This document shows, piece after piece, positions 1 through 7,999 of a stretch of 38,069 nucleotides of DNA; within the stretch, counting starts at the first letter, position 1, and the number at the start of each line of letters is the position of its first letter. The stretch spans positions 1 through 38,069 of the forward strand of contig JAVVPF010000030.1 of the NCBI GenBank assembly GCA_036655895.1, given 5' to 3'. Origin of the DNA: Cloacibacillus sp. Its GTDB lineage: Bacteria; Synergistota; Synergistia; Synergistales; Synergistaceae. A program made the translations under genes and the position numbers. Below the pieces are notes generated by a model, which was not told the DNA's origin, ran no database searches, and saw only the letters and a program-made list of their open reading frames with translations.

Positions 1-180
1 GTTTCGGCCATATTCAGCATCAACAGAGTCGCTGTTTCCTACCAACAAGCAAAGCCGCGCGCCAAAGACGACCTTCGGCTTACAATGGAAGATATTATAA
101 GATTCCTAAAAATGGCGGAGGCCGCGGGACATCAACCCCCCGCTAAACCCGGCGAACATCAAACAATTCTTAAACTGTAA
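1..180 (+). CDS. 3' end of an unidentified gene (partial)
   Basis: A reading frame is open from the first base and stops with TAA at 178-180, giving 59 residues. The tail reads like ordinary protein (for example RLTMEDIIRFLKMAEA, an amphipathic helix) and ends HQTILKL. I do not recognise the family and no start lies inside the window. It would be transcribed convergently toward the minus-strand dctP gene, with the hairpin at 346-393 between them. A chance open frame of this length at the edge cannot be excluded. Confidence 0.35.
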   Translation, partial: VSAIFSINRVAVSYQQAKPRAKDDLRLTMEDIIRFLKMAEAAGHQPPAKPGEHQTILKL

Positions 181-345
181 TTTTGTGCTTGCAAAACAGC
201 CTGCCGTGACCTTTTCGGCTTCGGCCGCCTTTTCAATGCGGCTAATAAACCAAGTCACTAAATCCACGGCGTTGGCGCCAAGCCGCGGCGCGCTTACCTG
301 CCGTCTACCTACCGCTTTTTATCTTAAGGTACGGCGGGCCGTTAT
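181..345. other. Intergenic stretch with no supported gene
   Basis: This lies between the left-edge reading frame and the hairpin at 346. A 61-codon plus-strand frame crosses it, but it runs into the hairpin, has no clear ribosome binding site and has an unconvincing composition, so I do not call it. No RNA gene or repeat was seen. Confidence 0.4.
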
Positions 346-393
346 AAACGCACAGAGCCGGGCCTCTTAAAAAGAGCCCGGCTCTGTGCGTTT
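346..393. terminator. Long hairpin, probable bidirectional terminator
   Basis: An 18-base arm at 346-363 is the exact reverse complement of 376-393, and four more pairs follow inward after a one-base bulge. The outer ends are AAAC/GTTT, so there is only a short U run on either strand. It lies 17 bases beyond the stop codon of the minus-strand dctP gene. It is the likely end of that transcript and of any plus-strand transcript from the left edge. Confidence 0.7.
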
Positions 394-409
394 GAAGCTT
401 CCTATCTTG

Positions 410-1444
410 TTATTTTGAGCCGTCTGTTATTTTTTTCATTTCATTTTTAAAGTCGCTCATGAGAGCTTTTCCCTTGCTGTCATCCAGTTTTTCCCATGTA
501 TTTGAGAAAGCCTTCATCATTGGGCGAAGCTGCTCCGGCGTGTAGGTGTGGACTTTTATACCACGTTTGGTCATAAGGTCCAGATATTTTTTGTCGTTTG
601 CCTCCGCGTTCTTTATGGAAAGCGCGGTCTGTTTGTTGACGGCAGCCTGCAGTACCTGACGATCTTCCTTTGAAAGCTTGTCCCATACCTTATTGCTGAT
701 CATTATGCCCAAGCATTCCGTATTTTTATTGTAGTTGTACCAATGCTTTATGACATCGCCCAACGCAGTGTAGGCTGCTACGATGGAATAACCCGTATCA
801 CCGTCGCATACTCCGGTCTGCATCGACTGATAGACATCGGCGAAAGGTATGGAGATGGTACGGAACTTCGCACCTTCCAGCGCCGTCTTGAAGACGTCCA
901 TGTTAGGTATGCGCAGCAACACTCCGTGGTCCACATTTGGATTGAGCGGCTCTTTGATCTCCTTCACCGTCCCCATGCCAACCATTCCTTCAAGATACAT
1001 ACCAAGCAGCTTCACACCCAATTTGCCGTTAAACTGATCCATCATTTTAAAGAACCAGCCGTTCGGGTCGTAGGCTTTAGCCACCTGCTTATAGCTTGCG
1101 GTATACCCGTGGATATATATCATATCCATTCTGCTGTCGAACTGGCTCGGAAAGGATATAGCCGCCATCTCTATGGTGCCGCGAATAAGTTCTTCATATA
1201 CGAGTGAGTAGTCGCCCAGCTGGTTGGCTGGAAAAACGCGTATCTGGACTCGGCCGTTAGTCTTCTGCTCAACCTCTTTCGCTATCGCCCTCATCGAGGT
1301 AGTAGCAAAGTGTTCCGGCGGGTTTTGTCCGGCAAATTTGAGTACTACCGGCGCGGCCGTGGCCTGTGATAAGAAGGATACCGCTGTGAGCGTAAGCGCG
1401 GCAAGTGAGATGATGAAGAACTTGAGATAACCTTTCCTTTGCAT
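410..1444 (-). CDS. TRAP transporter solute-binding protein (DctP family), orphan
   Basis: A periplasmic solute-binding protein of the TRAP (DctP/TAXI-like) carboxylate importers, 344 residues, the normal size. A signal peptide is clear: a basic start (MQRKGYLKFF), then a hydrophobic stretch ending near SQATAA at residues 25-30. The mature part starts with the family-typical VVLKFAGQNPPEHF, and the MQTGVCDGDTGY region matches the conserved segment that holds the ligand-binding part of the second lobe. The start has a GGGAGAG ribosome binding site. It lies 14 bases after the B12 mutase, at the 3' end of the cassette and far from the only DctQM membrane pair (6070-7901). It may feed that same pair with a second ligand. 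The ligand cannot be told from sequence. Confidence 0.9.
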   Translation of the reverse strand: MQRKGYLKFFIISLAALTLTAVSFLSQATAAPVVLKFAGQNPPEHFATTSMRAIAKEVEQKTNGRVQIRVFPANQLGDYSLVYEELIRGTIEMAAISFPSQFDSRMDMIYIHGYTASYKQVAKAYDPNGWFFKMMDQFNGKLGVKLLGMYLEGMVGMGTVKEIKEPLNPNVDHGVLLRIPNMDVFKTALEGAKFRTISIPFADVYQSMQTGVCDGDTGYSIVAAYTALGDVIKHWYNYNKNTECLGIMISNKVWDKLSKEDRQVLQAAVNKQTALSIKNAEANDKKYLDLMTKRGIKVHTYTPEQLRPMMKAFSNTWEKLDDSKGKALMSDFKNEMKKITDGSK

Positions 1445-1458
1445 GATGACACTCTCCC

Positions 1459-3240
1459 TTATTTTGATGTTTCTTTGCTTACTGCAAGCGCCTGCCCCGT
1501 CTTCTCCGGGAGAAGCTTCAGGTCAGTTACGACCCCTACTCCCATTGCTTCAAGATCGGCGCTTATATCAACTGGGATAACGCTCTCTTCTATGTTCTGG
1601 TTAAGCACTCCGCCCATACAGAGCGGCACCTTATAATTCTGTTCTTCCATCTCGTCTCTGACGCTGCGCGCATACTCCAACGCCATACCGTTGTGGGAGC
1701 TGATGAATATTATTTCGACACGTCGTGCGGCGGCTTCGGAGACGACCTCGTCTGGGTTGCGCTCCGCTCCGATGTTCTGCACTACGGCGCCTGCCGCACA
1801 AAGCAGCCTGTCTATCAAAAGCAGTCCGTGCTCATGGACGTCAGTTGAGGCGATGAGCGCATTGACCCCTGAAAGTTTCCGGCACACGTCACAGCTTTCG
1901 TAATATGGACGCCACAACTCGACGTGACTCAGCGTTCTTGTAAAGATGTCGTTTGGAATCGGCGGCTCGTAAGTATCAGCGCCGGAGCGCGCTCCCGGGT
2001 TCAACTGGTCCTCAAAGGCTCTGGGGCCTATCATTTTCAACACGTAGAGCATTTGGACAGCATCCTTAACATCGACTCCGCACTCCTCGAAGAAAGACAG
2101 TGCGTCTTTGAATATCCTTTTGCCCTTAGTACATATAGAATGCGCAAAGGCTTTGCTTGCGGAAAAATCGAAATGCGGATGAAGGCCGCGCGCTATTTTT
2201 TCAGTCTCACGACCCCAAAGCTGCGCCTCGCATATTTCATCAAGCGACGGCGCGCGAAGCGCCTCGGTAAACGGCACGGGGAGCACCGCATGCCCAGTGG
2301 GGCATTCGAGCTGCGTCATGATGTCCCATATAAGGTACTCCGACGTAAGAGAGCGGTTCTTTTCCGGATTCGGATCGGAAGATATGGTATCTCCATAGAT
2401 CATAGAACCAACGCAGTCATGGTCATGTATTTCATCCAGAGCGAATATCCATCCGGAACGCTTCACAGGATCTGAGATTAGGCCGCCTATGCAGTGGGCG
2501 AGGCGCGCTCCCAAAAGCTCCTCCACTATATATTTTTCAAGATAGCCCCACGCGGCGCTCGTCGCACAGTCAAGAAAGAGCGCGCCAAAACCGTCGTCGA
2601 GGTATGAATGCATCATAGTTCCCTTGGCGCGCAAGGCTCCCATTATGCCAATTGCCTTTGCGGTCTCGACAGTGGTTATATCCGTTCTCTTCCACATAGG
2701 CGCTTCGTGCGCGAAAAACTGGGAGAGATTGCCTACTGTAGTGACACCGGCGCGCAGAGCCGCTACAGCGTTTGTCGTAGAGGCGGGAAAGCCGATTATA
2801 AAATCTCCCATGTGCGGCTGTATTGGCGCAGCCTGTCCAACGCCCTGCCAGTCGGCGTCGGTGGCAAGATACGGGCCGGTTTCCTGTATGGCCGAACGGC
2901 GAAGAGAAAGCGGAAGCGACATTCTGCGGTCAAGGCATATCCCGGCTCTGTCCATCGTGAAGCCGTTTGCTTCTGCGAAACCGTAGAGCCCCTGCAGCGC
3001 CTCTGCGGTGCTGGCCCATGTGTTCATGCCGATATGGGCGTGGTACATGATCTTTTTCTCTTGTACGCAGCGGCGTTTATATTCAAGCTCAGAGGAGACG
3101 TCATACTTGTCCATAAATTTAGTGCGCCCGATTTTCACTTCAGAGGCGATGGCGCGGGATTCTGAAAGTACGGTTGCCGCCTTTGGCAGTTCGGCTTCTT
3201 TTAGTATTGATCCAATTCGTTCCTGTAATCCTATCAACAT
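1459..3240 (-). CDS. Adenosylcobalamin-dependent mutase, glutamate-mutase-like with fused B12-binding domain
   Basis: A 593-residue protein with two parts. Residues about 60-430 resemble the TIM-barrel catalytic subunit of glutamate mutase (GlmE/MutE). The segment around FPASTTNAVAALRAGVTTVG (about 151-170), followed by a His/Asp-rich stretch and LGARLAHCIGG, parallels the SNAVG...AGVKNITVGYG and AGATKVIVKTP regions of that family. Residues about 455-590 are a cobalamin-binding domain with the base-off/His-on motif DVHEHG at 467-472 (H469 would ligate cobalt), an ISSHNG loop at 513-517 and MGG at 542-544. Known glutamate mutases carry these parts on two proteins (GlmE, GlmS), whereas 2-methyleneglutarate mutase is a single chain of similar length. 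The substrate is therefore open: glutamate, 2-methyleneglutarate or something new. It sits between an ASKHA ATPase and a TRAP binding protein. Confidence 0.82.
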   Translation of the reverse strand: MLIGLQERIGSILKEAELPKAATVLSESRAIASEVKIGRTKFMDKYDVSSELEYKRRCVQEKKIMYHAHIGMNTWASTAEALQGLYGFAEANGFTMDRAGICLDRRMSLPLSLRRSAIQETGPYLATDADWQGVGQAAPIQPHMGDFIIGFPASTTNAVAALRAGVTTVGNLSQFFAHEAPMWKRTDITTVETAKAIGIMGALRAKGTMMHSYLDDGFGALFLDCATSAAWGYLEKYIVEELLGARLAHCIGGLISDPVKRSGWIFALDEIHDHDCVGSMIYGDTISSDPNPEKNRSLTSEYLIWDIMTQLECPTGHAVLPVPFTEALRAPSLDEICEAQLWGRETEKIARGLHPHFDFSASKAFAHSICTKGKRIFKDALSFFEECGVDVKDAVQMLYVLKMIGPRAFEDQLNPGARSGADTYEPPIPNDIFTRTLSHVELWRPYYESCDVCRKLSGVNALIASTDVHEHGLLLIDRLLCAAGAVVQNIGAERNPDEVVSEAAARRVEIIFISSHNGMALEYARSVRDEMEEQNYKVPLCMGGVLNQNIEESVIPVDISADLEAMGVGVVTDLKLLPEKTGQALAVSKETSK

Positions 3241-3417
3241 CGGGCCGCCCCCATATAATTTAAATTCTTTTAGTTTATGTTCAATATTTTAATGTATTGC
3301 CTAAAATAACCCTTGTTATAGTTTAATAAAATCCCCTCCTAAGTTATGCGAGTATTTGTGCATTATCTACAATCCCTTCCGCAACGCTGCCATCTTATAC
3401 AAAGGGAGCGCACCGAT
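3241..3417. other. Intercistronic gap within the mutase cassette
   Basis: This 177-base AT-rich gap between the ATPase and the mutase is wide for an otherwise compact gene set. I see no gene and no strong hairpin. It may hold a separate promoter for the mutase and the distal dctP gene, but no clear -35/-10 pair stood out. Confidence 0.3.
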
Positions 3418-5058
3418 TTATATATTCTGCACAACGGCCTCGCCTGTTATGGTGATTTTGGCAAGGCTTTTTTCGTTCTGTTCTTTACCAATGTATTCCC
3501 GCTCTTCCGTTATTGTGACATGCGGCTTTTCAATGCCCATCAACTGGGATTGCCTCCGTAAATAAACGTCAAGCCTCATTTTGCTTTTTGCTGTAATTTC
3601 GTAAACGTTCGGCGCACAAAGCTTTGCATCTGGCAAAAAGGCATAATACAGGTCGTCGAAGAAACTGTGAATGATAGCAACTGAACATGAAAGCGAAAGA
3701 GAACTCGCAGCAGCCCCTACCGCACTGGCCACACCGGAACCGTGGGGGACTCTGATATCGGCTGCTTTTTCAACGTAGGCAGCCGCCGGCGCCCCGACAC
3801 ATATTTTTTTCATTCCGGTGCTACTGCATTTTTTTGCAAACAGCGCCTCAAGCCGCGTAGAGACCTCATTGCGCACTGCTGAGGCGAACTCCGCGGCGGA
3901 AAGCCCCAGCTGTTTTCCTAAAGTTTCTGACGCGATGCAGCTTGCCTCTTTGTTTCCATCATATAAACCGAGCGTACAGAGTGCGTCCGTAGGCGTATAG
4001 GCGCAAGAGGCGCCGCCCCTTGCTACAGGCACGGCTCGCTGCGGCCCGATGACAAGGGCGCCGCTCTTTCCATCCACGCACACTAAGCTGTCTCCGCCAA
4101 GCGCTGCGGAATATATTTCAAGCGAAGGTATCATCGTCTGATATGAACCAATGGACGCACCCTCCTCGGAAAACACCGGACGCCCTTCGCGTATCAGCCC
4201 TATGTCGGTAGAGGTGCCCCCCATGTCCGCCACTATCGCCGCGCCCTCATCTATATCATCTAGTACGGCCGCGCCGCGCATACTGGCTGCGGGCCCAGAA
4301 AATATCGTCTCTATTGGAAAGCGCGCACACCATTCTCCGGAAACAAGAGAGCTGTCACTACGTAGGAACATGAGTGGACAGTCAAGATCAAATTTTTCGG
4401 CGCAAAGCTTTACACTATGAATAAGATGCTTCGTAGATTGCATAAGTGACGAATTTAAAAATGAGGTTACGGTGCGCTTCACAGAATTTAATTTTGAGTG
4501 AGCTATCTCATGCCCACAAGTTAATCCTGCACATCCGATATCTTTTATAGTTTCTGCGGCCTTTATCTCATGTGACGGGTTGCGCGGCGAATAAAGAGAC
4601 GATATGGCAAAATATTCTCCTACATGCTTTTTTGCAAAGTTCGCTAACGCGCCTATATCAAGCGGGGCGCGTTCCTTTCCCCATCCATTATGCCCACCCA
4701 TTATGGATAGCGTTGCTGATGGGGAAACAATCTTTAATATCTCGTCTTTTATATGAGGGAAATCATCATAGCCAATAAGCACAAGCGCTACAGGAGCGCC
4801 TTTACCCTCAAGCAAAGCATTTGTCGAAAGTGTGGTAGAAATATTGAGAGATATTATATCCTTAGGCAACGCAGCGCAAAGTAGTTTCCTAATGACAGTT
4901 TCCACAGAGTATCCATAGTCGTTATGATTCGTGGAAATCTTCGCCGAAGATGTGATATACTTCCCTTCTGTGTTATAAAGGACTCCATCCGTGTTCGTTC
5001 CTCCGACATCAATACCTATCGTAAATTTTTTATGTCTGATTTCCTGTTCTTGCCGCAT
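3418..5058 (-). CDS. Hydantoinase/oxoprolinase-family ASKHA ATPase
   Basis: A protein of about 546 residues related to HyuA and the N-terminal half of 5-oxoprolinase. Near the N-terminus is the phosphate-1 motif GIDVGGTNTDGV, then the family's NISTTLSTNALLEGKG. In the middle come FSGPAASMRGA and the second phosphate motif VADMGGTSTDIGLI, typical of the ASKHA (actin/Hsp70-like) ATPase fold. I chose the ATG at 5058, preceded by GGGGGA at good spacing, over a GTG at 5076. Most HyuA proteins are longer and are encoded with a HyuB partner; none is present here. Its place directly upstream of a B12 mutase parallels GlmL/MutL, another ASKHA ATPase found beside glutamate mutase, so a role in reactivating the mutase is as likely as hydrolysis of a cyclic amide. 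That role is inference; the fold is secure. Confidence 0.8.
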   Translation of the reverse strand: MRQEQEIRHKKFTIGIDVGGTNTDGVLYNTEGKYITSSAKISTNHNDYGYSVETVIRKLLCAALPKDIISLNISTTLSTNALLEGKGAPVALVLIGYDDFPHIKDEILKIVSPSATLSIMGGHNGWGKERAPLDIGALANFAKKHVGEYFAISSLYSPRNPSHEIKAAETIKDIGCAGLTCGHEIAHSKLNSVKRTVTSFLNSSLMQSTKHLIHSVKLCAEKFDLDCPLMFLRSDSSLVSGEWCARFPIETIFSGPAASMRGAAVLDDIDEGAAIVADMGGTSTDIGLIREGRPVFSEEGASIGSYQTMIPSLEIYSAALGGDSLVCVDGKSGALVIGPQRAVPVARGGASCAYTPTDALCTLGLYDGNKEASCIASETLGKQLGLSAAEFASAVRNEVSTRLEALFAKKCSSTGMKKICVGAPAAAYVEKAADIRVPHGSGVASAVGAAASSLSLSCSVAIIHSFFDDLYYAFLPDAKLCAPNVYEITAKSKMRLDVYLRRQSQLMGIEKPHVTITEEREYIGKEQNEKSLAKITITGEAVVQNI

Positions 5059-5148
5059 GGTTTCCCCCGAAAACACAACAATTTCATACTACTCAAAACA
5101 AAGCCATCCCTATCCAGTCCTATAATTCGAGAGACTGACAAAGAGTGG

Positions 5149-5961
5149 CTATAATCCGGCACTGTGGTTCTTGTTATTAAAACTCTTTGATTTTTCCCAT
5201 GCCGCGCGATAAGATTCTTTCACGGCGGCTCTAAAATTCATTTGATCCATAACCCTTAGACTCTCCACTGAAGTTCCAGCGGGTGTGCATGACTTTATTA
5301 TCAAAGGATGGAGGTCAAGGTCATTCTCTTCCCATAATTTTAAACAACCGAATATTGTCTGAAAAACCATCGCTGATGATGTCTTATAGTCCAGCCCACA
5401 AAGGACCGAAGCGTCTATCATTGATTCAAAGAATGACAACACAGGAGCTGGGCTAGTTAGCGAAGTGAAGATATCTATTTTATCTTCAGACACTGCAAAA
5501 CATTTACCAAAAAGATTTAAAAGCTCCATTATATTTTTAAGTTGCGCCTCTTGGACATTTCCACTGATTGTGATCGGAATCGCTCCTTCCCCTACAGCAC
5601 TGGGCGGATTAGGTAAAACTCTTGCCACTACTGCCCCGGGAAGTTCTTTTTGGTAGGTGCTGATAGAAATGCCCGCACTTACTGAAATCAATATCTTATT
5701 ATCAAGAGACGTTTCTTTAAGATCGCAAACTACTCTTTCTACAATGGAAGGTTGCACACAGACAAAAATAAAATCAGACTGCAATACTGCCTCACGATTA
5801 TTTCTGGCAACCCTCACTCCAAATTTTTCTTTTAATTCCGCACATCGGACGGCATTAGGATCAGCAATCGTAATTTTTTCAGCTATAGACTGTGAGGTAT
5901 TCGTTAAATGATTGATCAACAGCTCGGTAATATGCCCTGCTCCTATGAAAGATATCTTCAT
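5149..5961 (-). CDS. Pyrroline-5-carboxylate-reductase-family oxidoreductase
   Basis: 270 residues, the size of ProC. The N-terminus has the Rossmann motif FIGAGHITELL. The coenzyme domain then shows FVCVQPSIVERVV (ProC: CVKPQ), ISVSAGISI and the highly characteristic VLPNPPSAVGEGAIPIT (ProC: MPNTPALVGEG). The C-terminal helical domain has SLTSPAPVLSFFESM and CTPAGTSVESLRVM, the counterpart of the ProC segment TSPGGTTIAG. It is thus a true ProC-family member, but divergent (S-P-A-P where ProC has GSGPAY), so its substrate may not be pyrroline-5-carboxylate. It stands between the TRAP membrane genes and the ASKHA ATPase in the same orientation, which suggests an NAD(P)H step in the breakdown of the imported compound. 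Confidence 0.8.
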   Translation of the reverse strand: MKISFIGAGHITELLINHLTNTSQSIAEKITIADPNAVRCAELKEKFGVRVARNNREAVLQSDFIFVCVQPSIVERVVCDLKETSLDNKILISVSAGISISTYQKELPGAVVARVLPNPPSAVGEGAIPITISGNVQEAQLKNIMELLNLFGKCFAVSEDKIDIFTSLTSPAPVLSFFESMIDASVLCGLDYKTSSAMVFQTIFGCLKLWEENDLDLHPLIIKSCTPAGTSVESLRVMDQMNFRAAVKESYRAAWEKSKSFNNKNHSAGL

Positions 5962-6069
5962 GATGTTTTCTCCTTTTAGTTTAGATGAACTTATGCTGAT
6001 GCTCCAGCTCTATGCTTAGATTTCCGACGACATCTATTTCTCAGTTGGATAGTAATAAAAATCAAGAAA

Positions 6070-7383
6070 TCAATTTTGCATTAACTGTGGAAGCCACAGC
6101 GCTATCTTTGGAAAGGCAATAATTATGGCAAGACCTAACATCTGTAATAGAATGAATGGGATAGCCGCTGAGTATATTTCTTCTATTGTAACGTCTTTAG
6201 GCGCAGCACCCTTCATGTAAAAGAGAGTAAAACCAAACGGCGGAGAAAGATACGCGACCTGCAAAAGAACCATAAATATCAATCCCCACCACAGTGGGTT
6301 GAATCCAGCACTGGATATAAGAGGAGAGACTATCGGGGCCGCGAGCATTATCATTGCGGCTGGTTCCAGAAACATGCCAAGAACAAAAATAAATAACACC
6401 GCTACCGTGAATATAGCCCACGGGCCGCCGGGCAAACTCATTGCGATATTGCTGATCAGGACGTTGCCTCCGATCCCCGAGAATATGGAACCAAATGCAG
6501 AAGCTCCAATTATTATCCAACAAACCATAGCTGTTATCTCCATGGTTTCTATAGAAGATTCAAAGACAAGCGTTCTAGTTAACTTCTTATTCAACGTCAC
6601 CAACAAAAGAGCGCCACCGGCGCCGAAAGCCGCAGCCTCGGTAGGGGTCGCCATTCCCGTCAATATAGAACCTAGCACTATAAGTATAAGCATACTAGGC
6701 AAGAAAACATTGCGCAGGGCTTGGATTTTTTCTCTTGTAGTCGCCCTCTCATTTAGAGGCAGCGCTGGACAAAGTTCTTTATTAAAGTAACTTCTCACCA
6801 GTATATATAGCGAATAGATAAAAGCCAAAAAGAGTCCGCATGTAATTCCTCCAGCAAAGAGCCCACCGATAGATACACCTGTCACCGCTCCGTATACAAC
6901 CATATTTGTGCTAGGTGGGATAAGCTGTCCAAGGGTGCCGCCCGCCATAACAGAACCGATGCCAAGCTTTCTGTTATACCCATGTTTCGTCATCTGTGGC
7001 AGGCCTATCAATCCAAGCCCAATTACACCAGCCGCCACGACACCTGAGATTGCGCCCAGCATAGCGCCTACAAGTATAGTTGCAACAGCCAATCCTCCGC
7101 GCAGCGGGCCGGACCATTTATAGAACGCGTCATACAAGTCTTCTACAACCCGCGCCTTTTGCAGCACGAGTGCCATAAATATAAAAAGCGGTATCGCGAT
7201 TAGAGTGAAGTTATTCATCGTACCCCAAACCGCCGAGATGGCAAGGCTTACCCCGCCTGTTCCCCATAAGACACAACCAAAAAGCAGTGCGACAATCAGA
7301 AGCGAAAATGAGATCGGAATACCAATGGCAAGCGCCATCATAAGCAATAGGAACATGTAAAGAGGCGTATAGTCAAAAACCAT
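6070..7383 (-). CDS. dctM: TRAP transporter large membrane subunit (DctM)
   Basis: 437 residues, the standard DctM length, with about 12 hydrophobic segments. Family motifs include IPISFSLLIVALLFG near the N-terminus, GAISGVVAAGVIGLGLIGLP, then GGTLGQLIPPSTNMVVYG and the later FLEPAAMIMLAAPIVSPL. It forms the sodium-driven channel of the importer with DctQ. The start is 2 bases from the dctQ stop, so the two are translationally coupled. A 108-base gap separates it from the downstream ProC-like gene. Confidence 0.95.
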   Translation of the reverse strand: MVFDYTPLYMFLLLMMALAIGIPISFSLLIVALLFGCVLWGTGGVSLAISAVWGTMNNFTLIAIPLFIFMALVLQKARVVEDLYDAFYKWSGPLRGGLAVATILVGAMLGAISGVVAAGVIGLGLIGLPQMTKHGYNRKLGIGSVMAGGTLGQLIPPSTNMVVYGAVTGVSIGGLFAGGITCGLFLAFIYSLYILVRSYFNKELCPALPLNERATTREKIQALRNVFLPSMLILIVLGSILTGMATPTEAAAFGAGGALLLVTLNKKLTRTLVFESSIETMEITAMVCWIIIGASAFGSIFSGIGGNVLISNIAMSLPGGPWAIFTVAVLFIFVLGMFLEPAAMIMLAAPIVSPLISSAGFNPLWWGLIFMVLLQVAYLSPPFGFTLFYMKGAAPKDVTIEEIYSAAIPFILLQMLGLAIIIAFPKIALWLPQLMQN

Positions 7384-7385
7384 AA

Positions 7386-7901
7386 TCAGTTCTCCTCCTT
7401 TGAGGGTAAAGAATCTTTTGTCAAAGGTAAAACGATATTTACAATGGACTGAATGGCTACAAAAAAGAATGAGAATGGGACAAACAGTTTAAACCACCAT
7501 ATAGTTGGGTTAAAATCAGTCTGATGAACGGAACGCTCATTAATCAACATGGACTCATAGGCCCAGCCGCTTGCGTAATAGGCAACAACAAGGCACCCAC
7601 CGGCGATCAGTAAATTAGAAAGAGTTTGAAGTCTAGTTTGCCACTTCAAGGAAACGTATTTCGGAAGGATGTCCACGTTAACATGTTTATTGTTTAATTG
7701 ACAATAGATTCCTCCAACAAGAAAAAACATTCCGTAAATGAATATAGGAATTTCGTATCCCCATGATGGCATGCTATCAAAGAAATAACGCTTACAGGCT
7801 GCATATATTATTAATCCAATTAAAGGCAGAATAATGAGCGCTGTTATGTCGCCTAAATATTTTGAAATACGATTAAATTGCATGGCAAATTTTTTTAACA
7901 T
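7386..7901 (-). CDS. dctQ: TRAP transporter small membrane subunit (DctQ)
   Basis: 171 residues with four hydrophobic segments: ITALIILPLIGLIIYAAC, a middle one at IFIYGMFFLVGGIYC, LLIAGGCLVVAYYA, and one close to the C-terminus. The loop after the second segment has the family's HVNVDILPKYVS (general form HVRVDILYxxL). It follows dctP and precedes dctM, the common TRAP order. It anchors DctM and helps dock the binding protein. Confidence 0.92.
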   Translation of the reverse strand: MLKKFAMQFNRISKYLGDITALIILPLIGLIIYAACKRYFFDSMPSWGYEIPIFIYGMFFLVGGIYCQLNNKHVNVDILPKYVSLKWQTRLQTLSNLLIAGGCLVVAYYASGWAYESMLINERSVHQTDFNPTIWWFKLFVPFSFFFVAIQSIVNIVLPLTKDSLPSKEEN

Positions 7902-7939
7902 GTTTTTTCTCCTAATCGTCTTCTATATTAAGGGGATAA

Positions 7940-7971
7940 AGGGGGCAAAATTTCTTTAAAATAATGCCCCT
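7940..7971 (-). promoter_or_regulatory. Intercistronic hairpin between dctP and dctQ
   Basis: Arms AGGGGGCA and TGCCCCT enclose an AT-rich loop in the 98-base gap between dctP (stop at 8000) and dctQ (start at 7901). Such hairpins in binding-protein-first transporter operons often protect or partly terminate the upstream message, so that more binding protein than membrane protein is made. I infer that role here. Confidence 0.4.
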
Positions 7972-7999
7972 CTGCGGGAATCAAATAACAGAGTGTTGA

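Noticed and set aside
185-370. 61-codon plus-strand gene near the left edge
   Set aside because: It overlaps the terminator hairpin, lacks a ribosome site and has no recognisable feature.
743-1207. 154-codon plus-strand frame opposite dctP
   Set aside because: It lies wholly within the well-supported minus-strand dctP gene, shows no family motif and is a shadow frame.
1924-3165. Long plus-strand frames (183 and 185 codons) opposite the B12 mutase
   Set aside because: The mutase on the minus strand has domain motifs along its length; the plus-strand frames have basic, low-information sequence without ribosome sites.
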